From the NCBI RefSeq assembly GCF_016617715.1, contig NZ_CP067225.1, positions 3,230,001-3,294,000 on the forward strand: 64,000 nucleotides of DNA. The letters run 5' to 3'. The translations under genes and the position numbers were made by a program. Below the pieces are notes generated by a model, which saw nothing but the letters and a program-made list of their open reading frames with translations, searched no databases and was not told where the DNA came from. Below, piece by piece: positions 57,402 to 64,000 of the stretch (its first letter is position 1; every line of letters begins with the position of its first letter). Source of the DNA: Paracoccus sp. MC1862. Its GTDB lineage: Bacteria; Pseudomonadota; Alphaproteobacteria; Rhodobacterales; Rhodobacteraceae.

Positions 57402-58502
57402 TCAGCCGATCACCCCTCGCTTGCTGCCTGTCTGGGCACGGTCCAGCAGCAGGTGGTCGAGGATCACGCAGGCCGCCATCGCCTCGGCCACCGGCACCGC
57501 GCGGATGCCGACGCAGGGATCGTGGCGGCCTTTGGTGACAAGCTCGATCTCCTCGCCCGCCCGGTTGATCGTCCGGCGCGGGGTCAGGATCGAACTTGTG
57601 GGCTTGACCGCAAAGCGCAGCACGATGTCCTGCCCCGTGGAAATGCCGCCCAAGATGCCGCCGGCGTGGTTCGACAGGAACTCGGGCCCGTTCGGACCCA
57701 TGCGGATCTCGTCGGCGTTTTCGGTTCCCTTCAGGCGGGCGGCACCCATGCCCTCGCCGATCTCGACCGCCTTCACCGCGTTGATCGACATCATCGCCGC
57801 CGCAAGGTCGGTGTCGAGCTTGCCATAGACCGGCGCGCCGAGGCCCGGCGGGCAGCCTTGGATCAGCACTTCGACGACCGCGCCGACGCTGTCCTGTTCC
57901 TTGCGGATGCGGGACAGGTAGTCGGTCCATTCGGGGACTGCCGCAGGATCGGGAAGGAAGAAGTCATTGCGGTCGATTTCGTTCAGGTCAAGGCGCGCGC
58001 GGTCGACCGTGAGATCGCCCATCTGCACCATATAACCTGTAATGGTCAGGTGTTGCGCCAATTCGCGCAGGACCGCACGGGCGACCCCCCCGGCGGCGAC
58101 GCGGGCGGCGGTTTCGCGGGCGCTGGAGCGGCCGCCGCCGCGATAGTCGCGGTGGCCGTATTTCAGGTGATAGGTGATGTCGGCATGGCCGGGGCGGAAG
58201 GCATGGGCAATCTCACCGTAATCGCGGCTGCGCTGGTCGGTGTTCTCGATGGTCAGCTGGATGGGGGTGCCGGTGGTGCGGCCCTCGAAAACGCCCGAAA
58301 GAATTCGAACGGAATCAGGCTCTTGCCGCTGCGTGGTCATCTTCGACTGGCCGGGGCGGCGGCGGTCGAGGAAGGGCTGGATCGCGGCCTCATTCAGGGG
58401 AATGCCGGGGGGGCAGCCGTCCACGGTGGCGCCGAGCGCGGGGCCGTGGCTTTCGCCCCAGGTGGTGACGGTGAAGATGCGGCCGAAGCTGTTGACGCTC
58501 AT
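57402..58502 (-). CDS. aroC: Chorismate synthase
   Basis: 366 residues. FMN-dependent last step of the shikimate pathway, producing chorismate for aromatic amino acids. [24 protein letters not shown] starts the family; [52 protein letters not shown] and [14 protein letters not shown] are its signatures. The start is at 58502; more open codons upstream belong to the intergenic region with the TGCAC array. Confidence 0.97.
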   Translation of the reverse strand: MSVNSFGRIFTVTTWGESHGPALGATVDGCPPGIPLNEAAIQPFLDRRRPGQSKMTTQRQEPDSVRILSGVFEGRTTGTPIQLTIENTDQRSRDYGEIAHAFRPGHADITYHLKYGHRDYRGGGRSSARETAARVAAGGVARAVLRELAQHLTITGYMVQMGDLTVDRARLDLNEIDRNDFFLPDPAAVPEWTDYLSRIRKEQDSVGAVVEVLIQGCPPGLGAPVYGKLDTDLAAAMMSINAVKAVEIGEGMGAARLKGTENADEIRMGPNGPEFLSNHAGGILGGISTGQDIVLRFAVKPTSSILTPRRTINRAGEEIELVTKGRHDPCVGIRAVPVAEAMAACVILDHLLLDRAQTGSKRGVIG

Positions 58503-58615
58503 GCGGAAAACCCCTTTGCGACGGCATACGGGGGCCGCGTGCGGGGCGCAACGGGGCGCGCTTTCGGAACTCCGGCCCCTGCCTGTCCGGGGCGGGATTT
58601 CCCCGGAGAACGCCC

Positions 58616-58663
58616 TGCACATCCGATGCACGGGGGATGCACGATCCATGCACAACCCGTGCG
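58616..58663. promoter_or_regulatory. TGCAC half-sites at an exact 11-bp period (candidate operator array)
   Basis: TGCAC occurs at 58616, 58627, 58638 and 58649, with a decayed fifth, TGCGA, at 58660. Each start is exactly 11 bases after the last, so the sites face nearly the same side of the helix. It lies 114 bases after the aroC start point, divergent, and 66 bases before the BrnA-like start. It looks like a cooperative operator. Confidence 0.6.
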
Positions 58664-58728
58664 AACGCCCCGTTGAGGGGGCGTTAACCCCGTTCCGCCA
58701 GACTGCGGCCAAAGGGCAGGAGGCGCGC

Positions 58729-59223
58729 ATGGGCGAGACGAAGGCCGAAACGGCAAGGCGGATCAACTATCACTACATGGCCGACGCGATGCGGCGGCTG
58801 GAATGGGACCTGCACCAGAAGGTCCTGACCGAGGGGCGCATCCCCGAGGCCTGGCACGAGATCGCGCGGGAGCGCGGCGAGGCCAAGCGCATCCGGGTGA
58901 CGATCGCGCTGGAGGAGGACGTGGTCCGCTTCTTCCGCGGCATGGGCGAGGGCTATGGCCCGCGCATGAACGCGGTGCTGCGCGCCTTCATGCACGCGCG
59001 GCTGGCGGGGTTGCTGCGCGGGGGCGAGACGATGGACTACCTGTCGCGGCGCGAGGGCGAGGGGCTGGACGGCCGCAAGCCGGGCTGGGGCGAGGCGCAG
59101 AAGGACTTTGAGGACCTCGGCCCTGACGCCGCCCGGCTGATGAGCGAGGAGCCGGGGGTGCCGCTGGACGAGGAGAAGCGCTCGGCTCGGGCGGATACGA
59201 TGGCGTGGCTGAGGGGGAGGTAG
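58729..59223 (+). CDS. BrnA-like ribbon-helix-helix protein (antitoxin family) without BrnT
   Basis: 164 residues. The C-terminal-type BrnA core is at about 52-92: [20 protein letters not shown] and [20 protein letters not shown], the strand and two helices of a ribbon-helix-helix DNA-binding dimer. BrnA normally follows brnT, but no toxin frame lies upstream; the gap holds a periodic operator-like array instead. An extra N-terminal helical part and an acidic C-terminal tail make it longer than a typical BrnA. GGGCAGGAGG precedes the ATG. Autoregulation is likely by analogy. Confidence 0.75.
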   Translation: MGETKAETARRINYHYMADAMRRLEWDLHQKVLTEGRIPEAWHEIARERGEAKRIRVTIALEEDVVRFFRGMGEGYGPRMNAVLRAFMHARLAGLLRGGETMDYLSRREGEGLDGRKPGWGEAQKDFEDLGPDAARLMSEEPGVPLDEEKRSARADTMAWLRGR

Positions 59224-59264
59224 CGGGCGGTGTTGCAGTGCATAAAGGCACTACCGCAAGGACT

Positions 59265-60368
59265 TCATGCGGAAGTAACCAAGTCGCCGTAAGCTCTTAT
59301 CACCTCTTTGTGCCAAGCTCGCTGAAACCACCGGGGATGGTTCTTGATCTGATGACGTATGCTGGGGGCGTTCATGATCTCTGCTGCTCTATAAGCATAC
59401 TTGTCACATCCCGTGTGATTATACGGCTGTTTCCTGAATAGCTCTGGTCTTTCGTGATGCCAGACCTTGAGGGCATCGATGGGTGTTCGACCTTTGAGGA
59501 CAGACTGGGGCAGCTGGCCGTTGTAGAGGCGGACATAGCGCAGGATGGTCTGCTCCAGGTCCTCGCCACTGCGGAAGCGGTGGCTCTGCAGGATGTCCTC
59601 GATCCGGCCATTGAACCGCTCGACCATGCCATTCGTCTGCGGTCGCATCGGCGGCGCCAAGCGGTGTTCGATGCCGAACTCGGCGCAGAGCCGGTCGAAC
59701 TCGTGGTTGCCGGTGGCGGCGCGGCGGCGCAACCCGAAGAGCCGGTCGGTGAACTCCTTGCCATTGTCGGTCAGCACCCGGGCGATCTTCATCGGCGCCG
59801 CGCGCTCCAGATCACGAAGGAAACGGCGTGCGTTGGCAGCCGTCTTCGCCGGGTAGACGCGCACGAAGACCCATCGGGTGGCGCGGTCGATCGCGACGAA
59901 GAGGTAGCGCCGGCGGTCCTCGTCGGCCATCTGCGGCAGGTATTTGACGTCGATGTGGAGGTAGCCGGGCGCATAGGCCTTGAAGGGCTTGTGCGCGGGC
60001 TGCGGCGCGGCAGGCTTCAACTCGCGCAGGTTGCCCGCCCCGTGCCGCCGCAGGCAGCGGTCCAGCCCCGAGCGCGAGACGTCCGGGTTGAGGAACTCGC
60101 GCACCACCGAGAGCAGGTCATCGAGCGGCAGCAGCAGGGACCTGCGCAGCGCCACCGCCACGGCCTCCTGCGCCGGCGTGAGCGTGGTCTGAAGCCGGTG
60201 CGCCGTGTGGCTCAGGTCATGGACGCTGTCGCGCTTGCGCCATTTCCAGACCGTCTGCTCGGAGATGCCGTAGCGCTCCGCCACTATCCAGGCCGGCTCG
60301 CTGCTCGCCTGGATCGCAGCCCGGATCCTCGGTGTCGTCGTCGCCTGCTTGTGCAGAGAGATCAGCAT
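59265..60368 (-). CDS. IS481-family DDE transposase, fused in frame to flanking sequence
   Basis: Starting at ATG 60368 (MLISLHKQATTTPRIRAAIQ), with an N-terminal helix-turn-helix (SEPAWIVAERYGISEQTVWK, about 23-42). The catalytic Asp140 in YLHIDVKYLPQM, Asp201 in VLTDNGKEF and Glu250 in NGMVERFNGR form the DDE triad. The element has no stop of its own in this frame: its last codons (NHTGCD, about residue 322) run into the disrupted gene and end at 59265, adding 45 foreign residues. Whether it stays active is unknown. Confidence 0.88.
   Translation of the reverse strand: MLISLHKQATTTPRIRAAIQASSEPAWIVAERYGISEQTVWKWRKRDSVHDLSHTAHRLQTTLTPAQEAVAVALRRSLLLPLDDLLSVVREFLNPDVSRSGLDRCLRRHGAGNLRELKPAAPQPAHKPFKAYAPGYLHIDVKYLPQMADEDRRRYLFVAIDRATRWVFVRVYPAKTAANARRFLRDLERAAPMKIARVLTDNGKEFTDRLFGLRRRAATGNHEFDRLCAEFGIEHRLAPPMRPQTNGMVERFNGRIEDILQSHRFRSGEDLEQTILRYVRLYNGQLPQSVLKGRTPIDALKVWHHERPELFRKQPYNHTGCDKYAYRAAEIMNAPSIRHQIKNHPRWFQRAWHKEVIRAYGDLVTSA
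59396..59401. repeat. Target-site duplication, right copy (CATACT)
   Basis: CATACT (AGTATG on the coding strand of the reverse transcriptase) directly flanks the IS at its lower end, matched by 60461-60466. Confidence 0.85.
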
Positions 60369-60460
60369 GCTCGCCTCCCGTCCCGGACGTCTCGCAGGAT
60401 CGATCTTGCCATGAAGAGGGCGGTCCGGCGAGGGTCTATGTGATCGTCCGGGATGGGACA
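59402..60460 (-). mobile_element. IS481-family insertion sequence, 1059 bp
   Basis: Ends are imperfect inverted repeats: TGTCACATCCCGTGTGAT at 59402 and TGTCCCATCCCGGACGAT read inward from 60460, 14 of 18 positions alike and both starting TGTC. The flanks are the direct repeat CATACT (59396-59401 and 60461-60466). It carries one transposase gene and no passenger. Size, ends and protein are typical of IS481. Insertion is inside the reverse transcriptase gene, in frame. Confidence 0.9.
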
Positions 60461-60466
60461 CATACT
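60461..60466. repeat. Target-site duplication, left copy (CATACT)
   Basis: Second copy of CATACT, immediately beyond the IS end at 60460. Confidence 0.85.
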
Positions 60467-61656
60467 TCACAAAGTTTCGGCCTTTTCCAAGGTGAGTGTA
60501 TCGACTCAGTAGCTGTCTCTGGTAGACGTTTCTCGAAGGTATTCCTTGGGCCTTCGCTGCAATCAGCTTTGCTCTTATGCCCTGCCGCATCTTTTTTTGA
60601 TAGCGAAGCATTGACGCGGTGCGAATAAAGACTTTTCTGCCATCGTACGTGAATCCGAGGTACTGAAGTGGCCGGTTTTCGTTTTGGCATAGGCCTCGGG
60701 AAAACACTGAAAGCTCAGTCTTATGAGTTGATAGTTGAAGGCCATAGCTGGAAATAGCACGTTCGATTTCTTGTACCACGTCCTCTGGTCTGATGTGGGG
60801 TGGTGCTACAACGGCTATGTCATCCGAGTACCTTCGATAGGTTCCGCCGATTGAATTGGCATACCGGAGCATACGCCGGTCAAATGAAAGAAGGTAGATG
60901 TTGGCGTAAAGGCCCGATATAGGGGTGCCTTGTGGAATCCCCCAAGGGTTTTTATTTACTCTTATCAAGTTATGTTCTTTTCCGCGGACCTTTGTGACGT
61001 ACTCTTCCGCAGTGCAAATGCGTCCTTTCTTTTTCCTTTTGGGTCCAAGGGCAACTTCTAGTGCCTCTTGCTCCACCCATGAATAGCGAGTGACGTTCTT
61101 AAATATCGTCCAATGATGTCCCTCCAAGCGCCCAGCATCCAATAGTTCAAGTAACTCGTGTTTAAGGTGCTGATGGAGAAGAGAGTCGAAGAACCCTTTG
61201 ATGTCCAAGGCCGTCACAACGCAGTCGGCGCGATGGGCGACCTCATCGAACAACGCCTTTGCATGATGGATATTGGTAGCATTTCCTTTGCGGTACGCAA
61301 GCACGCACCTATCAAGGTTGGATTTCTTTAGCTCAGCTTCATATGCGAGCGACAGCCAAGAGGAATATGCCTCGAGATAGGCAGAGTCTCGATGGGAGGC
61401 GTACTTTATTTCCCTAGGCTTAGGAACGACCTGCGGTTCGCCTGATGCGCTCAACGTTACCCGGCGAACAAGCTTGGTATACCCGAGCAAAGGATAAAAC
61501 CGGTGAGGGGTTTCCTCAATCTCGAAGTCATAACTAATCTCTCTTCGACGTTCAGTTAACCGATTGTCGAAGTGAAGGTACTTCCTCTCGCGAGCCTGAA
61601 ACTTATGAACTAGATCGCTAGTTGAGGGGTCAAATTCCCCTTCGCGAAGTAGGTCT

Positions 61657-61696
61657 AGTCCGGACATTGTGACTCCGTTCGTCTAATGTCCGGACT
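61657..61696 (-). promoter_or_regulatory. Start-codon-sequestering hairpin of the reverse transcriptase gene
   Basis: AGTCCGGACATT and AATGTCCGGACT are perfect 12-bp inverted arms around a 16-base loop. In the RNA the start codon AUG (61665-61667) is inside the 3' arm and the ribosome-binding GGAG is in the loop, so the start would be shielded until the stem opens. Confidence 0.7.
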
Positions 61697-61933
61697 TATG
61701 TTACCTAACTTCACCCTCTCTACAAGGGGCGCGGGATTCAACCTGGCGTGGTACGCTGTGACCACGTCGTGCAATGGAGGCGAGATGATGGCGATCATGC
61801 CGATCCCGACCCGGTGCCGCTGGGCGCGAATAGCGCTTGCGGTCCTTAACACTACTCACCGACGCCTCGCGCGTCGGGCAGAGTTGAGTTAAGGCTGCAG
61901 GATGAGGTTGCAAGTGCAAAAGGCGAAATTTTC
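61657..61933 (-). ncRNA. Candidate structured leader or guide RNA upstream of the reverse transcriptase
   Basis: The gap to carB, about 265 bases, has lower G+C and several perfect hairpins: CCGACGC-GCGAG-GCGTCGG (61859-61877), CGTGGT and ACCACG arms (61747-61766), and the start-codon hairpin (61657-61696). DRT2 and related reverse transcriptases need a non-coding RNA just upstream, so this is where one would be expected. A 65-codon frame (61655-61852, GTG start) spans it and overlaps the RT start by 13 bases; it could be a leader peptide or noise. No transcript start was identified. Confidence 0.35.
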
Positions 61934-64000
61934 TCACCCCTGCAACGTCCTGACCCCCACGTCCCCCTCCTCGCGTGACTTGATCGCCGCCACGGCGGCG
62001 ATCGCTCCCGCCGCGGTCGTGAAATAGGGGATCTTGTCGTAGAGCGCGACCGAGCGGATGTCGCGGGAATCGGCGATGGCCTGCGCGCCTTCTGTCGTGT
62101 TCAGGACCATCGCGATGTCGCCGTTCTTCAGGCGGTCCACGATGTTCGGGCGGCCTTCGTAGACCTTGTTGACCAGCTCGGCCCGGACCTCGGCGCCGCG
62201 CAGGAAATCGCCCGTGCCGCGGGTGGCGATCAGGGTGAAGCCCATGGCGGAAAGGTCGCGCATGGCGGCGGCCATCTCGGGCGTCTTGTCGGCGTCCTTG
62301 ACCGAGACGAAGACGCGGCCCCCTTCCGGCAGATGCGTGCCCGCACCCATCTGCGCCTTGAGGAAGGCGCGGGGGAAGTTGCGGTCCCAGCCCATGACCT
62401 CGCCGGTGGACCGCATCTCCGGCCCCAGCAGCGTGTCCACGCCGGGGAAGCGGGCGAAGGGCAGAACGGCCTCCTTGACCGAGAACCAGGGTGTGACCGG
62501 ATCGGCCAGCGTCATCGGGTCGGCGTAAGGAAGGGGCGTGTCGGGGCCGACGCCCGCGGGATAGGCAGGGCGGAGGGGGAAGTTCGCCATCGGCTCGCCC
62601 GCCATCAGCCGCGCGGCGATCGAGGCGATGGCGCTGTCGGTGGCCTTGGCGACGAAGGGCACGGTGCGCGAGGCGCGGGGGTTGACCTCAAGCACGAAGA
62701 TCTCGCCGTCCTTGATGGCGAACTGCACGTTCATCAGGCCGACGACGTTCAGCGCCAGGGCCATGGCGGTGGTCTGGACCTTGAGTTCCTGAATGGTGGC
62801 CGCGTCCAGCGTGTGGGGCGGCAGCGAGCAGGCCGAGTCGCCCGAATGGACGCCGGCTTCCTCGATATGCTCCATGATGCCGGCGACATGGACGGTGTGG
62901 CCGTCGGACAGCGCGTCCACGTCCACCTCGATGGCGCCGGACAGGTAGCTGTCGAGCAGCACGGGGTTCTTGCCGGAGACCTGCACGGCGGTCGTGATGT
63001 AGCGGTTGAGGTGGTCGGTGTCGCGCACGATCTCCATCGCGCGGCCGCCGAGGACGTAGGAGGGGCGGATGACCAGCGGGAAGCCCACGCGCTGCGCGAT
63101 CTCGCGGGCCTCGTCGACGCTGCGCGCGATGCCGTTGACGGGCTGCTTTAGCCGCAGGTCGTTCAGCAGCTTCTGGAAGCGTTCGCGGTCCTCGGCCAGG
63201 TCGATGGCGTCGGGGGTGGTGCCGAGGATCGGGATGCCCTCGTCCTTGAGCGCCTGCGCCAGCTTCAGGGGCGTCTGGCCGCCGAACTGGACGATGACGC
63301 CGTGGAGGGTGCCGTTTTCCTGTTCGACGCGCAGGATTTCCAGGACGTGCTCCAGCGTCAGCGGCTCGAAATACAGGCGGTCCGAGGTGTCGTAGTCGGT
63401 CGAGACGGTCTCGGGGTTGCAGTTGACCATGATGGTCTCATAGCCCGCGTCGGTCAGGGCGAAGCAGGCGTGGCAGCAGCAGTAGTCGAACTCGATCCCC
63501 TGGCCGATGCGGTTGGGGCCGCCGCCGAGGATAACGACCTTCTTGCGGTCCGAGGGGCGGGCCTCGTCTTCCACGTCGCCCATCGCGGGGGTCTCGTAGG
63601 TCGAATACATGTAGGGGGTCTGGGCCTCGAACTCGGCCGCGCAGGTGTCGATGCGCTTGAAGACGGGCAGGACGCCCATGCCGCGGCGGGCGCGGCGGAT
63701 GGCGGTTTCCGTCTGGCCGGTCAGGTGGGCAAGTCGGGCGTCGGTGAAGCCCATCATCTTGACTCGGCTGAGGCCATGGGCGTCCGAGGGCAGCCCGTGG
63801 TGGCGGATCTCGTGCTCGGCCTCGACGATCTCGCGGATGCGGGCGAGGAACCAGGGGTCGAAGCTAGTGACGCGGTGGATCTCATCGTCCGACAGGCCGG
63901 CGCGCATGGACTCGGCGATGACGCGGATGCGGTCGGGGGTCTGGCGCGACAGGGCCTTGATGAAGGCGGGTTTGCCTTCCTCGGCCGCGCCCTCGATGGC
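61934..64000 (-). CDS. carB: Carbamoyl-phosphate synthase large subunit (partial, N terminus beyond window)
   Basis: About 689 codons of the C-terminal two-thirds are present; the frame stays open to the right edge, so the true start lies beyond 64000. Landmarks are [23 protein letters not shown] (second carbamate half), [63 protein letters not shown] (ATP-grasp) and a C-terminal allosteric MGS-like domain with [22 protein letters not shown]. It makes carbamoyl phosphate for arginine and pyrimidines. The reverse transcriptase locus lies directly downstream. Confidence 0.97.
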   Translation of the reverse strand, partial: AIEGAAEEGKPAFIKALSRQTPDRIRVIAESMRAGLSDDEIHRVTSFDPWFLARIREIVEAEHEIRHHGLPSDAHGLSRVKMMGFTDARLAHLTGQTETAIRRARRGMGVLPVFKRIDTCAAEFEAQTPYMYSTYETPAMGDVEDEARPSDRKKVVILGGGPNRIGQGIEFDYCCCHACFALTDAGYETIMVNCNPETVSTDYDTSDRLYFEPLTLEHVLEILRVEQENGTLHGVIVQFGGQTPLKLAQALKDEGIPILGTTPDAIDLAEDRERFQKLLNDLRLKQPVNGIARSVDEAREIAQRVGFPLVIRPSYVLGGRAMEIVRDTDHLNRYITTAVQVSGKNPVLLDSYLSGAIEVDVDALSDGHTVHVAGIMEHIEEAGVHSGDSACSLPPHTLDAATIQELKVQTTAMALALNVVGLMNVQFAIKDGEIFVLEVNPRASRTVPFVAKATDSAIASIAARLMAGEPMANFPLRPAYPAGVGPDTPLPYADPMTLADPVTPWFSVKEAVLPFARFPGVDTLLGPEMRSTGEVMGWDRNFPRAFLKAQMGAGTHLPEGGRVFVSVKDADKTPEMAAAMRDLSAMGFTLIATRGTGDFLRGAEVRAELVNKVYEGRPNIVDRLKNGDIAMVLNTTEGAQAIADSRDIRSVALYDKIPYFTTAAGAIAAVAAIKSREEGDVGVRTLQG

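Larger units (their letters stand above)
59265..61667 (-). pseudogene. Defence-type reverse transcriptase (DRT2/UG-like), interrupted by an IS481-family element
   Basis: Residues 1-400 carry a reverse transcriptase: KPREIKYASHRDSAYLEAYS, CVLAYRKGNATNIHHAKALF, motif A VTALDIKGFFDSLLHQHLK (Asp155), motif B-like WGIPQGTPISGLYANIYLL and motif C GTYRRYSDDIAVV with YSDD at 280-283. Compared with group II intron or retron enzymes this set looks more like DRT2-type antiviral RTs, from memory. At residue 401 an IS begins, and the C-terminal 45 residues (AYRAAEIMNAPS... to ...DLVTSA) resume after it. Removing insert plus one duplication restores a 445-residue protein. The whole 800-codon frame is open, but the enzyme is split. 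Confidence 0.85.

Noticed and set aside
58616..58663. Plasmid-style iterons (replication origin)
   Set aside because: The units are short (5-6 bp core), no replication initiator gene is adjacent and the neighbour is a ribbon-helix-helix protein, so an operator is more likely.
58240..58728. Upstream extension of the BrnA-like frame into aroC
   Set aside because: The Shine-Dalgarno before ATG 58729 and the operator array place the true start there.
59402..60460. Group II intron within the reverse transcriptase gene
   Set aside because: The insert has IS ends, target duplications and a DDE transposase, not intron RNA domains.
61655..61852. 65-codon frame overlapping the reverse transcriptase start
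   Set aside because: No match to a known family; kept only as part of the leader description because a leader peptide cannot be excluded.

Overview
The window looks like chromosome of a Paracoccus-type alphaproteobacterium (family Paracoccaceae/Rhodobacteraceae). The grounds are very high G+C with strong G/C wobble bias, alphaproteobacterial LexA boxes (GAAC-N7-GAAC) in front of recA and one other gene, a CckA hybrid kinase, a sufB-C-D-S cluster led by a class V aminotransferase, and ubiquinone-type metabolism. Genus is inference from gene content only. No rRNA, tRNA or CRISPR array was recognised.

Layout. 1-7.9 kb: partial MipA/OmpV-like porin, ABC-F ATPase, cold-shock protein, ndk, a cytochrome b561-YceI fusion, the fatty-acid genes fabD-fabG-acpP, and a Dps protein. 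7.9-12.5 kb: a complete BMP-type ABC importer (ATPase, two permeases, binding protein), probably for nucleosides. 12.5-26.6 kb: dnaE, a DUF333 lipoprotein, ilvC, a UbiH-like hydroxylase, a HAD nucleotidase, a GntR-DNA glycosylase-esterase operon, an HNH nuclease, a LexA-boxed radical SAM gene, an ArsC-like protein, trpS and a rhomboid that appears to lack its catalytic residues. 26.8-34.8 kb: murJ-glnD-LppC-like operon divergent from rsmI-yraN-gshB. 35.3-46.4 kb: comM, then coaBC running by start/stop overlap into the Fe-S cluster genes: NifS-like aminotransferase, sufB, a low-G+C glycosyltransferase intruder, sufC, sufD, two small Yip1-like membrane proteins, sufS. 46.4-58.5 kb: lytic transglycosylase, CHASE-domain kinase, CckA, an RsmB-type methyltransferase, recA, alaS, a class II amidotransferase and aroC.

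The accessory region is 58.5-61.9 kb, between aroC and carB. A BrnA-like ribbon-helix-helix protein without a BrnT toxin gene is preceded by TGCAC half-sites repeated at an exact 11-bp period. Converging on it is a reverse transcriptase resembling defence (DRT2/UG-type) enzymes. It is interrupted by a 1059-bp IS481-family element with a 6-bp target duplication (AGTATG). Insert plus duplication is a multiple of three and carries its transposase in the same frame, so the whole 800-codon reading frame stays open. Upstream of the reverse transcriptase is a roughly 265-nt hairpin-rich leader, and a perfect 12-bp inverted repeat buries the start codon in a stem with the ribosome-binding site in the loop. 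This is the best candidate for an unusual system in the window.

A composite intergenic repeat (hairpins, then GAAAACAGTCC/GGACTGTTTTC, then a GGATATTT...GAAGAAGAAC tail) recurs at gene ends at about 5.9, 16.7, 24.7 and 26.7 kb. carB runs off the right edge and the porin gene off the left edge. Long reading frames opposite dnaE, glnD, the ABC-F gene and others were treated as high-G+C shadows.
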